In this document: positions 26,788-34,888 of the stretch, one piece after another
Layout of the letters: the number at the start of each line of letters is the position of its first letter
How positions within the stretch are numbered: the first letter of the stretch is position 1
Made by a program: the position numbers and the translations under genes
Source: Microbulbifer pacificus
GTDB taxonomy: Bacteria > Pseudomonadota > Gammaproteobacteria > Pseudomonadales > Cellvibrionaceae
Assembly (NCBI RefSeq): GCF_033723955.1
Contig: NZ_CP137555.1
Location: 3,402,001 to 3,466,000, forward strand
Reading direction: 5' to 3'
Length of the DNA: 64,000 nt
Notes under the pieces: model-generated
What the model was told of the DNA's origin: nothing
What the model saw: only the letters and a program-made list of their open reading frames with translations
The model's database searches: none

Positions 26788-26820
26788 GTCAAAAATATGT
26801 CGCGATCCGTCAATAATGTC
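26788..26820 (+). promoter_or_regulatory. Direct repeat, probable AraC-type operator
   Basis: GTCAAAAATATGTC (26788) and GTCAATAATGTC (26809) are repeated in the same orientation 21 bases apart, two helical turns, and end 60 bases before the monooxygenase start. This spacing is typical for AraC-family activator sites. Confidence 0.55.
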
Positions 26821-26880
26821 AAACGCGGATGGTTAAATATCAATCTTCCAGGTCATCCATAGATATAAAAAGAGGCCACC

Positions 26881-28383
26881 GTGACAGCGATACACAATGA
26901 GATCATTATCATCGGCGCCGGGCTCTCCGGCATAGGTACGGCCTGCCATATCGCGGCAGAGTACCCAGACAAAAGCATTGCCATTCTCGAACGCCGGGAA
27001 AAAATGGGCGGAACCTGGGACCTGTTCCGTTACCCCGGTATTCGCTCGGACTCGGATATGGCGAGTTTCGGGTTCAATTTCAAACCCTGGTATTCCGACA
27101 AGGTGCTGGCCAAGGGCAAGGAAATTCGCGAGTACGTTGCCGAGACGGCGCGGGAGTTCGGACTGCAGGAAAAGGTGCGCTATGGCCTGAAAATTGTCAG
27201 CGCGGACTGGTCCGATTCCAAGCAGCTCTGGACCGTGACAGCACTGCACGAGGCCTCCGGCGAACCCCGGACCTTTACCTGCAATTTCCTGGTGAACTGC
27301 GCGGGTTATTACAACTTCGACCAGGGCTATCGCCCGCATTTCCAGGGCGAGGAATCCTTCAAGGGCGAGATCGTGCACCCGCAACACTGGCCGGAAAATT
27401 TCGATTACACCGGCAAGAAAGTGGTGGTGATCGGCAGTGGTGCTACCGCCATCACCGTGGTGCCGTCCATGGCGGAGAAGGCGGCCAAGGTCACCATGCT
27501 GCAGCGCTCTCCCAGCTACATCATGGCGGTACCGGACACGGATAAGGTGTCCATGGTCCTGAATAAATTCCTGCCCAAGCGCTGGGTATTCAAACTGACG
27601 CGGCGGCGCAACGTGCTGCTGCAGCGCGGCCTGTATCTGGCGTGCCAACGCTGGCCCAACGCCATGCGTAAACTGCTGCTGTCCCATGTGCGCAAGCGGG
27701 TAGGGCCGGATTTCGATATGCGCCATTTCTCCCCGAATTACAAACCGTGGGAGCAGCGGCTGTGTGCAGCGCCGGACGGGGATTTCTTTGATGTGCTTCG
27801 CTCCGGCAAGGCCGATATTGCCACCGATCATATCGACCACTTCTGTGAAGACGGCATAGTACTGAAATCCGGCGGGAAGCTGGAGGCGGATGTGATCGTG
27901 ACGGCGACGGGTCTGGATGTGCAGCTGATGGGCGATCTGCAAATCAAACTGAACGGTGAAGCGGTCGATCTACCGGGAAAAATGACCTACAAAGGCATTC
28001 TGATCCAGGATATCCCCAATTACCTGTGGATTTTTGGTTACACCAACGCGCCCTGGACCCTGAAAAGCGATATCGGTGGCCGCTACCTCTGCCGTCTGCT
28101 GGCGCATATGCAGAACGGGGGGTTCTCTTCGGCGCGACCGGTGGATGGCGATAACAGTGCGAGCGGAAACGGTATGCTGGACGGCTTCGCGCCGGGTTAC
28201 ATGACCCGTGCCAAAGACCGCATGCCACGTCAGGGACGGGATGGCCCGTGGAAAGTGACCATGCACTACGGCAAGGACAAAAAAATGCTGACCCAGGACC
28301 CGGTGGACGATGGCGTGCTGCAGTTTGAACCTGCTGCCACGGCTATCGGCGCACAGGAACTGAAATTCAATGCCGTTGCATAA
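26881..28383 (+). CDS. Baeyer-Villiger-type flavin monooxygenase (EthA-like)
   Basis: 500 residues: FAD-binding Gly12-x-Gly14-x-x-Gly17, the Gly-Gly-Thr-Trp motif near 43-46, the BVMO fingerprint Phe160-x-Gly-x-x-x-His-x-x-x-Trp-Pro171 matched exactly, and a second Rossmann motif Gly-Ser-Gly-Ala-Thr-Ala for NADPH. Such enzymes insert oxygen next to a ketone carbonyl, giving an ester. GTG start. The hydrolase that follows 33 bases later would cleave the ester, and the divergent AraC protein would control both. Confidence 0.92.
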   Translation: MTAIHNEIIIIGAGLSGIGTACHIAAEYPDKSIAILERREKMGGTWDLFRYPGIRSDSDMASFGFNFKPWYSDKVLAKGKEIREYVAETAREFGLQEKVRYGLKIVSADWSDSKQLWTVTALHEASGEPRTFTCNFLVNCAGYYNFDQGYRPHFQGEESFKGEIVHPQHWPENFDYTGKKVVVIGSGATAITVVPSMAEKAAKVTMLQRSPSYIMAVPDTDKVSMVLNKFLPKRWVFKLTRRRNVLLQRGLYLACQRWPNAMRKLLLSHVRKRVGPDFDMRHFSPNYKPWEQRLCAAPDGDFFDVLRSGKADIATDHIDHFCEDGIVLKSGGKLEADVIVTATGLDVQLMGDLQIKLNGEAVDLPGKMTYKGILIQDIPNYLWIFGYTNAPWTLKSDIGGRYLCRLLAHMQNGGFSSARPVDGDNSASGNGMLDGFAPGYMTRAKDRMPRQGRDGPWKVTMHYGKDKKMLTQDPVDDGVLQFEPAATAIGAQELKFNAVA

Positions 28384-28416
28384 CGCCTGCAGCCAGGTTT
28401 TCGAGGAGTTGGTGGC

Positions 28417-29211
28417 GTGAGCACGGGAGACAATCGCAAACCGCCGGTGTTGCTGATCCACGGCATGTGGGGTACCTCGGTCGCAATGACGGAAGTCAAG
28501 GCGGCCTTCGAGCAACAGGGTTATGAAGTGGAAGCGCTGACGCTGCCTTTCCACCAGGCCAAGCCGACATACGACAGGGCGGCCAAGGCCCGGCTGGCTC
28601 GCACCAGCCTGCAGGACTACGTGGACTTCATCACTGCCCGCATGCGGTCCTGTGAAGTCGCGCCAATTGTGGTGGGGCACTCCATGGGGGGGCTGCTGGC
28701 ACAACTGGTGGCAGAGCGGGCGCCCTGTGAAAAACTGGTGCTGCTGTCATCGGCGGCACCCGGTGGAATCAATGGCTGGAGCTGGTCCATGATCCGCACC
28801 CTGGGGCGCAACCTGTTGTTATTCCCGTTGTGGCGGCGAGTCACGCAATTGCGTCTGGGTAATGTCCGCTACGGCATTGCCAATTCACAGAGTTCCGCCA
28901 CCCAGCAGCAGATCTTGCAACTGTCCACTTACGAGTCGGGGATGGCGACATTCCAGATTGGTATCGGTGGCCTGTTCCCCGATGGCTTTTCCCGGGTCAA
29001 TGCCGATGCCGTGCGCTGCCCGGTGCTGGTGATTGGCGGCAGCGAAGATCGTATTACGCCGTTTAGAATCCAGCAGCGTATTGCCAGCATGTATGGCCGC
29101 AGGGCACAGCTGGTGGAAATACCGGGTGCCTGCCACTGGACGGTGGGAGGATCGAATTTCCCGAAAATTCGCTCGGTGGTCTTCGACTGGCTGGAAGGCC
29201 GCGGGGCGTAG
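28417..29211 (+). CDS. Alpha/beta hydrolase
   Basis: 264 residues with a full triad: nucleophile Ser89 in Gly-His-Ser-Met-Gly-Gly, Asp211 (Gly-Ser-Glu-Asp-Arg-Ile-Thr) and His240 (Gly-Ala-Cys-His-Trp). The oxyanion region is His-Gly-Met-Trp-Gly near 15-19. No signal peptide. It follows the Baeyer-Villiger enzyme closely, which suggests an esterase for its product. GTG start. Confidence 0.88.
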   Translation: MSTGDNRKPPVLLIHGMWGTSVAMTEVKAAFEQQGYEVEALTLPFHQAKPTYDRAAKARLARTSLQDYVDFITARMRSCEVAPIVVGHSMGGLLAQLVAERAPCEKLVLLSSAAPGGINGWSWSMIRTLGRNLLLFPLWRRVTQLRLGNVRYGIANSQSSATQQQILQLSTYESGMATFQIGIGGLFPDGFSRVNADAVRCPVLVIGGSEDRITPFRIQQRIASMYGRRAQLVEIPGACHWTVGGSNFPKIRSVVFDWLEGRGA

Positions 29212-29277
29212 CGTTATCCGCAAGGCCCGCGTGCAGCGACCCCTGCTGCCGCGGGCACAGCATGCGGGCTTTTGGCA

Positions 29278-29628
29278 TTACATGGTGGGGATTGGCATGC
29301 ACTCCATCAGTTCCACGCTGTCGCCCGGAAAAATACTGAAGTGCGGATGCCCCTCAAACAGCTTTGCCGCGGCTTCGTGAGACTCCGCCCTGATGATCGT
29401 GTACCCGGTCATGTTATTGCGGATGTCACTAATACCGGTGGGGTCAATACGTTTGGTCTTGCCCAACGGACCGCCGGCTTCGACAAGTATGTCGCTGTGC
29501 TTGTCCATCCAGCCATGCCAGGCGAGCATGCCTTCCTGCATGCGTTGTTGTTTCTCGTCCTCAGACAGATGTTTCCATTTCTCCATGCTGTCTGGAGTGC
29601 CGATATAAATCGCCATAAAATTTTTCAT
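29278..29628 (-). CDS. YciI/DGPF-related protein, third gene of ECF42 group
   Basis: 116 residues of the YCII-related ferredoxin-like fold, with central Gly-Gly-Pro-Leu-Gly and a C-terminal Pro-His-Phe-Ser-Ile-Phe-Pro-Gly-Asp strand, as in small dimeric DGPF-like proteins. Enzymatic activity is unknown. It is the distal gene of the minus-strand group behind the sigma factor, 48 bases after the second DGPF gene. An AAGGAGAA ribosome site precedes the ATG. Confidence 0.8.
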   Translation of the reverse strand: MKNFMAIYIGTPDSMEKWKHLSEDEKQQRMQEGMLAWHGWMDKHSDILVEAGGPLGKTKRIDPTGISDIRNNMTGYTIIRAESHEAAAKLFEGHPHFSIFPGDSVELMECMPIPTM

Positions 29629-29676
29629 GCTTTTCTCCTTGTGTCATTTATGTCCAGAGGGGCACGGTAGATACGC

Positions 29677-30060
29677 TCAGCCCGCATTGCCGCCGGCCTG
29701 ATTGCCTTCCGCCAGCAGCTCGCGCGCCGGGCGGATTTCCACCGAGCCATAGCGGGCGGGTGGGATTTTACCGGCCAGCGTGATGGCCTCATTGAGATCC
29801 CTCGCTTCGAGCATGTAGAAACCGGCGAGCTGTTCCTTGGTTTCCGCAAACGGGCCATCGGTGATGGCGACGCGGTTGTCGCGTACCCGCACGGTTGTCG
29901 CCGAACTGGTTGGCAGCAGCGGACTGCCGGTGATGAAGTGGCCGTTGGCGCTGAGGCGTGCAACACACTCCATACATTCCTGATTCAGCGCATCCCATTC
30001 ATGTTGTGAAAGGCGCTCCATGATCTTCTCGTCGTAGTAGACCAGTGCAAGGTATTTCAT
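29677..30060 (-). CDS. DGPF-domain (YciI-like) protein
   Basis: 127 residues with the diagnostic Asp-Gly-Pro-Phe (Ile-Thr-Asp-Gly-Pro-Phe-Ala-Glu-Thr-Lys-Glu, about 87-97) and the following Gly-Phe-Tyr-Met-Leu-Glu-Ala. DGPF proteins are the usual genomic partners of ECF42 sigma factors, but their reaction is not known. Its ATG abuts the stop of the DGPF-VOC fusion gene with no gap, indicating one transcript. Confidence 0.88.
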   Translation of the reverse strand: MKYLALVYYDEKIMERLSQHEWDALNQECMECVARLSANGHFITGSPLLPTSSATTVRVRDNRVAITDGPFAETKEQLAGFYMLEARDLNEAITLAGKIPPARYGSVEIRPARELLAEGNQAGGNAG

Positions 30061-30894
30061 TTACTGATCCTCGGGAGTGTCGGTATTGACCATCCAGGAA
30101 ATGCCGAAGCGGTCCGTCACCATGCCGAAGCCCATCGACCAGAAGGTTGAAGTGAATGGCATATCGATGACGCCGCCATCGGCGAGTCTGGTGAACGCGG
30201 CGCGGGCGCGCTCCGTATCCGCGAAACTGATCTGTACACTGAAACCCTGTGGTTTCTGGTAGCGATCCGGTGGCACGTCGCAGGCCATCAGTTTCAGTTT
30301 GCCGACGGCGATGCACGCGTGGATGATTTTGTCCTGCCACTCCTCGCCAATATCGCCCGCCATCGGGGATTCACCGAAGGTCATCATCATCTGTATGTCC
30401 CCTCCCAGTGCGTCGGCATAGAAATTCATGGCCTCGGTGCACTGGCCATTGAAATTCAGGTGTGCGCAGAGGCTGGCGGGCTGGCGCTCCAGGCGCGCGT
30501 CCAACTTCCTGTGCACTTCGAGACCATCACCTTCGGCAAAATCTTCCATGCTGAACAGCTGGCGCAGCTCCAGCGAGACATTGCCGTCGCCATCGCTGGT
30601 GGGCCATTGTTTCACCCGCTCGATGGCCGCGGCTTTCGAGTCGGCCTCGAACAGGGTGAAGCCCGCGAGCAATTCGTTGGTCTCGGTAAATGGACCATCG
30701 GTGATCACCGGCACGCCGTCGCGGAAATTGATGCGCGCGCCGTAGCGGCTCGGCTTCAGGCCCATGCCATCGACAAATACGCCATCATTTACCATCTGTG
30801 CGTTGTAGTGCCCCATGGCCGCCAGTTGGTCTTGGGTGGGCATGACTTCCGCTTCGGTGTCGGTGTCGGCTTTGCGCATAATCATGAACTTCAT
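30061..30894 (-). CDS. DGPF domain fused to VOC/PhnB-like domain
   Basis: 277 residues with two domains. Residues 1-125 are a DGPF/YciI domain (Ile-Thr-Asp-Gly-Pro-Phe-Thr-Glu-Thr). Residues 140-277 are a PhnB-like vicinal-oxygen-chelate domain (Asn-Phe-Asn-Gly-Gln-Cys-Thr-Glu-Ala-Met-Asn-Phe-Tyr and Arg-Phe-Gly-Ile-Ser-Trp-Met-Val-Asn), the type annotated as 3-demethylubiquinone-like. The ATG at 30894 has AAGGAG 8 bases upstream. A candidate ECF promoter lies 73-99 bases before it. Confidence 0.88.
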   Translation of the reverse strand: MKFMIMRKADTDTEAEVMPTQDQLAAMGHYNAQMVNDGVFVDGMGLKPSRYGARINFRDGVPVITDGPFTETNELLAGFTLFEADSKAAAIERVKQWPTSDGDGNVSLELRQLFSMEDFAEGDGLEVHRKLDARLERQPASLCAHLNFNGQCTEAMNFYADALGGDIQMMMTFGESPMAGDIGEEWQDKIIHACIAVGKLKLMACDVPPDRYQKPQGFSVQISFADTERARAAFTRLADGGVIDMPFTSTFWSMGFGMVTDRFGISWMVNTDTPEDQ

Positions 30895-30966
30895 GGTGAC
30901 GGTCTCCTTGGTTATTGCCACGTGCTCGGTTCATTAGCTCGATTGAATCGGTTACTTCATTAGATA

Positions 30967-30993
30967 GTCGAACGGGACAGCTGGAATTCGACA
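30967..30993 (-). promoter_or_regulatory. Candidate ECF42-dependent promoter
   Basis: On the minus strand, TGTCGA (30988-30993) and CGAC (30967-30970) are separated by 17 bases. This is, as I recall, the bipartite motif reported for ECF42 sigma factors. It stands before the DGPF-VOC gene and after the sigma gene. Confidence 0.6.
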
Positions 30994-31038
30994 AGGGGAT
31001 GAAAATATTTTTATTTTTTAAAATAGGGGGCCTGCAGG

Positions 31039-32280
31039 TCAGCCGTTATCCAGTTCCGCCAGGCGACGGGCGAGAAAACGCTGTTCCGGTCCCTGTTGGG
31101 CGAGTTCCAGGGCGCGCGAATAGGCGGCGCGCGCTTCCTCAATGCGGCCCAGGCGTCGGCACAGGTCGGCGCGGGCGGCGTGAGCCAGGTGATAGTCGCT
31201 GAGTGCGCCGTGGGCGAGGATGGCATCGACAAGCTGCAGTCCCTGTTCGGCGCCGTCGCGCATGGCCACAGCCACCGCGCGATTGAGTTCGACGACAGGC
31301 GATGGATTCCGTTCGAACAGGGCATCGTAGAGCGCGACGATTTCCCGCCAGTCGGTGGCTTCAATGGATGCGGCTTCCGCATGCACCGCGGCGATGGCAG
31401 CCTGCAGGGTGTACGGACCAAAGCGCCGGCTTGCCAGCGCCCGCAGTACCCGTTCGACACCTTCACGAATCTGCGGCTGGTCCCATAGTGTGCGGTCCTG
31501 CTGCTCCAGCAGGATCAGGTCGCCATCGGCAGAGACCCGCGCGGCGCGCCGGGAATCCTGCAACAGCAACAGTGCCAGCAAACCCTCCGCTTCCGGTTCC
31601 GGTAACAAACCGCATAGCAGGCGTGCAAGGCGGATGGCTTCGCTCGCCAGGTCGTGGCGTATCAGAGTGTCGCCAGCGGAGGCGGAGTAGCCTTCATTGA
31701 AAATGAGATAGATGGCCTGCAGCACCGACTGCAGGCGCTCCGGCAGCTGCTCCGGACTGGGGACCTCATAGGGAATACGCGCATCGCGGATTTTTGCCTT
31801 GGCGCGCACGATGCGCTGGGCCAGGGTCGGAGTAGTGGTGAGAAAGGCGCTGGCAATTTCTTCCGTGGTCAGGCCGCACACTTCGCGCAGGGTCAGGGCC
31901 AGCTGCGCCTCCGGCGCCAGGCTCGGGTGACAGCAAGTGAAGATCAGGCGCAGGCGGTCGTCTTCGATGCCCTGCTCTTCCTCCTCTTCTTTTTCGAGTT
32001 CTGCTTCCAGCTGCTCGGCAACATCCTCAAAGGACACGTTGAAACGCGCCTTGCGGCGCAGCTGGTCGATAGCCTTGAAGCGCCCGGTTGAGACCAGCCA
32101 GGCACGGGGGTTATCCGGTAAACCTTCGGCCGGCCATTGGGCGAGCGCGGCGGCGAAGGCTTCATGCATCACCTCTTCTGCCAGGTCAAAATCGCCCAGC
32201 AGCCGGATAAGGGTCGCGAGCACCCGGCGCGATTCCGTCTGGTAGAGCTGGTTAAGCGACGCTTGGGATACGAGAGTCAT
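31039..32280 (-). CDS. ECF sigma factor, ECF42 type with C-terminal extension
   Basis: 413 residues: sigma region 2 (about residues 10-75, Asp-Leu-Ala-Glu-Glu-Val-Met-His-Glu-Ala-Phe; Asn-Pro-Arg-Ala-Trp-Leu; Asp-Gln-Leu-Arg-Arg), region 4 (about 120-180, Glu-Val-Cys-Gly-Leu-Thr-Thr-Glu-Glu-Ile-Ala), then a long extension of about 200 residues with TPR-like helices, characteristic of ECF42. There is no anti-sigma gene nearby, in keeping with this group, where the extension itself is needed for activity. The ATG at 32280 fits homology better than 32343. Confidence 0.88.
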   Translation of the reverse strand: MTLVSQASLNQLYQTESRRVLATLIRLLGDFDLAEEVMHEAFAAALAQWPAEGLPDNPRAWLVSTGRFKAIDQLRRKARFNVSFEDVAEQLEAELEKEEEEEQGIEDDRLRLIFTCCHPSLAPEAQLALTLREVCGLTTEEIASAFLTTTPTLAQRIVRAKAKIRDARIPYEVPSPEQLPERLQSVLQAIYLIFNEGYSASAGDTLIRHDLASEAIRLARLLCGLLPEPEAEGLLALLLLQDSRRAARVSADGDLILLEQQDRTLWDQPQIREGVERVLRALASRRFGPYTLQAAIAAVHAEAASIEATDWREIVALYDALFERNPSPVVELNRAVAVAMRDGAEQGLQLVDAILAHGALSDYHLAHAARADLCRRLGRIEEARAAYSRALELAQQGPEQRFLARRLAELDNG

Positions 32281-32422
32281 AGGCTGGCTCGTTGCTGGCG
32301 ACGTTTGGGCACTGACATTTGCAAAAATATGGCGTATGGCCACTAGCTTGTCAGTGAAGTGGGCAGCATATCAGCGATCCTGCCGCTGTCGCGCCGGCCA
32401 ACTCTTGGACGGACGTTAACGG

Positions 32423-33208
32423 CTAACGCCGTCGCAGCCAGTGACTGAAACCGTCCACAGCAAATACCATCAACAGCATTGCGATCAACACCGTCGCCGC
32501 CTGGGGCTGTTGAAACAGGCTCAAATGGATATACAGCATCTGCCCGAGGCCGCCGGCACCGACAAACCCGAGCACCGATGACATGCGGATATTATTTTCC
32601 CAGCGATAGAGGGTGTAGGCAGTGAGCTGTGGCCACAGCAGCGGCAGTGTGCCGTAGCAGAAGGCACCGAGGCCGCTGCCGCCCGCAAGCCGGATCGCCT
32701 GGGCGGGATCGGGTGGGGTGTTTTCCAGGGCTTCGGCAAACAGCCTCCCCAGTACACCCGTGGTGTGCAGCGCGAGCGCGAGGGTGCCCGCATTGGGACC
32801 CAGGCCGGCGGCCAGTACCATCAGCGCGGCCCACACCAGTTCGGGGATGGCGCGCAACATATTGAGCAACCCCCGCGCCAGGTATTTGGCCACCTTGCCT
32901 AAATTCCCCGCGGCTGGCAGCGCGAGGAGCAGGCCCGTAATCGCGGCTAACAAGGTTCCCGCAACGGACATGGCAAGGGTTTCCAGAGCGCCGCGGCCAA
33001 CCGCGATCAGGTGGTCGGAGGAATAATCCGGCGGCAGGAATTCGAGCAGGTAGGCGCCCATATGGCGCAGGGTGTCGGCTTCCAGCAGTCCGGAAAAATC
33101 CAGCGCGAGATAGCGGAAGGCGGCGATGCTGATCAGCACCAACAGCAGCAACACAAAGAGGTTACCGGTAATTACTGCAGGCTTCAGACCTGCATTTTTA
33201 GCGCTCAT
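32423..33208 (-). CDS. PhnE-like ABC permease, second subunit
   Basis: 261 residues with about six membrane helices and the permease EAA-type loop region (Gly-Thr-Leu-Pro-Leu-Leu-Trp-Pro-Gln) followed by Gly-Phe-Val-Gly-Ala-Gly-Gly-Leu-Gly, as in PhnE. It starts with an ATG overlapping the preceding permease stop as ATGA, so both permeases are translated together. With the ATPase and binding protein upstream it forms a full importer, probably for an oxyanion; see the binding-protein entry. Confidence 0.85.
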   Translation of the reverse strand: MSAKNAGLKPAVITGNLFVLLLLVLISIAAFRYLALDFSGLLEADTLRHMGAYLLEFLPPDYSSDHLIAVGRGALETLAMSVAGTLLAAITGLLLALPAAGNLGKVAKYLARGLLNMLRAIPELVWAALMVLAAGLGPNAGTLALALHTTGVLGRLFAEALENTPPDPAQAIRLAGGSGLGAFCYGTLPLLWPQLTAYTLYRWENNIRMSSVLGFVGAGGLGQMLYIHLSLFQQPQAATVLIAMLLMVFAVDGFSHWLRRR

Positions 33209-34065
33209 CCCAGACGCTCCCGCAGCCACCGGCTGATGGTGTCCGCTGCCAGTACCAACAGCAGGAACACCAGCAGGATGGTAATGACTTCGCTACCGGC
33301 AAACATGCGCAGGGACAGTTCCAGTTGCTGCCCCAGGCCTCCGGCGCCGACAAATCCCATCACCACGGAGGCGCGCAGGGCGCACTCCCAGCGGTAGACG
33401 GTGTAGGAAATCAGTTCCTGCGATGCGTTGGGCAAAATGCCGTAGATGAAGGTGGTCAAGCGCGAGGCGCCGGCGTGCAGCAGTGCCTGCGCCGGACGCC
33501 GGTCGACGGATTCAAAAATTTCGCTGTAGACCTTACCGAGCATGCCGCTGTAACTGATGGCGATGGCGAGGACACCGGCGGTTGGCCCGAGCCCAACGCC
33601 GCGCACAAACAGCAGCGCCCATACGATTTCCGGCACGCTGCGCAACAGGATCAGCAGCGCGCGCACCGGCCAGCGCAAACAGCGCCCGAGCAACGATGGG
33701 GTACCGTCGCGCTCACTGGCCGAGCGCGACAGCGCACGGGTGGCAATAAGTGAAGTGAGTGCGGCCAGCGGCAGGGCCAGCGCTATACCGGCGATGGCAA
33801 TGGCGGTGGTTTCCAGCGTGGCGGTTGCCACAAGCTGCAGGAATTCTTGTGAGTGGGCGGGAGGCCAGGCTCCACTGAACAGGGAGACCATGGCCTGGGT
33901 GCTGTTGCTGTCGAACAGCACGCGTAAATCCAATTCGCTGAAATGCAGGCCCGGCCACACCAGCAGCAATACCAGCAGTGTCAGCAGCAGGCGGCCGCTT
34001 GTGGCGGGGTCACGATCCGGTATCGGTTGAAGTTTGGTCGTGGATGCTGCGCTGCTGTGTCTCAC
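33205..34065 (-). CDS. PhnE-like ABC permease, first subunit
   Basis: 286 residues with about six membrane helices, the loop Gly-Ile-Leu-Pro-Asn-Ala-Ser-Gln-Glu and Gly-Phe-Val-Gly-Ala-Gly-Gly-Leu-Gly. The GTG at 34065 is chosen because it starts 4 bases after the ATPase stop; an upstream ATG at 34167 would overlap the ATPase by about 100 bases. Two different permeases imply a heterodimeric channel. Confidence 0.85.
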   Translation of the reverse strand: MRHSSAASTTKLQPIPDRDPATSGRLLLTLLVLLLVWPGLHFSELDLRVLFDSNSTQAMVSLFSGAWPPAHSQEFLQLVATATLETTAIAIAGIALALPLAALTSLIATRALSRSASERDGTPSLLGRCLRWPVRALLILLRSVPEIVWALLFVRGVGLGPTAGVLAIAISYSGMLGKVYSEIFESVDRRPAQALLHAGASRLTTFIYGILPNASQELISYTVYRWECALRASVVMGFVGAGGLGQQLELSLRMFAGSEVITILLVFLLLVLAADTISRWLRERLG

Positions 34066-34069
34066 TGTA

Positions 34070-34888
34070 TCAGCATCGGGGAATTTGAAACGCGGCGCGA
34101 GCGCTGGTCGGTAATTCTGCGGTCGAGCGCAGCTGGCGATTGGCGTATAGCTGCTTGAGTTCTTCACTGGTCAGGTCGTTTGCGGCCTTATCAAACATCA
34201 CCTGGCCGTCGCGCAGACCGATTACACGGGGGAAAAAACGCAGCGCCAGTTCCAGGTTGTGCAGGCTCACGATCAACGTGGTGTTGCGCTGCTGCGAAAT
34301 GTCATTCAGCAGCGCTAGGGTATGCTCCGCCAGTACCGGGTCCATGGCGGAAACCGATTCATCCGCCAGTAACAGTTCCGGTGCCTGATACAGCGCGCGG
34401 GCAATGGCGGCCCGTTGCAATTGCCCGCCGGACAGCGCGTCACAGCGCGCGAAGATTTTCTCGGCCAGGTCCAGCTGTTCCAGGGTGCGGGCAACGCCGG
34501 GAATATCCAGCGGAAAGACGAAATTGAGCAGGCTCTTCCACAGCGGCCATTGCCCGATGCGACCGGCACTGACGGCGGTGACCACGCGCTGGCGCGGTGG
34601 CAGAGGAGGTGACTGTTGGATCAGCCCAATACGCGCGCGCAACCGTCTGCGGGCGCGTGTATTCATTGCCCAGGGGGCGGCATCGAGTAACTGAATTTCC
34701 CCGGCGCTGGGCTGTTGCGCAGTGGCGAGCACTCGCAGCAACGTGGACTTGCCCGCGCCGGACGAGCCAATCACCGCGACCCGCTCGCCGTGTTCGATGC
34801 GGAGGTCGATATCCCTGAGGCCATTGTTGTGATCGATCTTGCCGGCGGTTGGATAGCGCATCCAAACTCCGCGCAGGTTTACACTCAC
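34070..34888 (-). CDS. PhnC-like ABC transporter ATPase
   Basis: 272 residues with Walker A Gly-Ser-Ser-Gly-Ala-Gly-Lys-Ser-Thr (about 42-50), signature Leu-Ser-Gly-Gly-Gln, Walker B Leu-Leu-Leu-Ala-Asp-Glu-Ser and the switch His. It belongs to the phosphonate-type (PhnC) group. The GTG start overlaps the binding-protein stop by four bases. It powers the two downstream permeases. Confidence 0.92.
   Translation of the reverse strand: MSVNLRGVWMRYPTAGKIDHNNGLRDIDLRIEHGERVAVIGSSGAGKSTLLRVLATAQQPSAGEIQLLDAAPWAMNTRARRRLRARIGLIQQSPPLPPRQRVVTAVSAGRIGQWPLWKSLLNFVFPLDIPGVARTLEQLDLAEKIFARCDALSGGQLQRAAIARALYQAPELLLADESVSAMDPVLAEHTLALLNDISQQRNTTLIVSLHNLELALRFFPRVIGLRDGQVMFDKAANDLTSEELKQLYANRQLRSTAELPTSARAAFQIPRC

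Noticed and set aside
26881..28383. Annotation as a siderophore-type N-hydroxylase
   Set aside because: The exact FxGxxxHxxxWP fingerprint and GGTW motif mark a Baeyer-Villiger-type enzyme.
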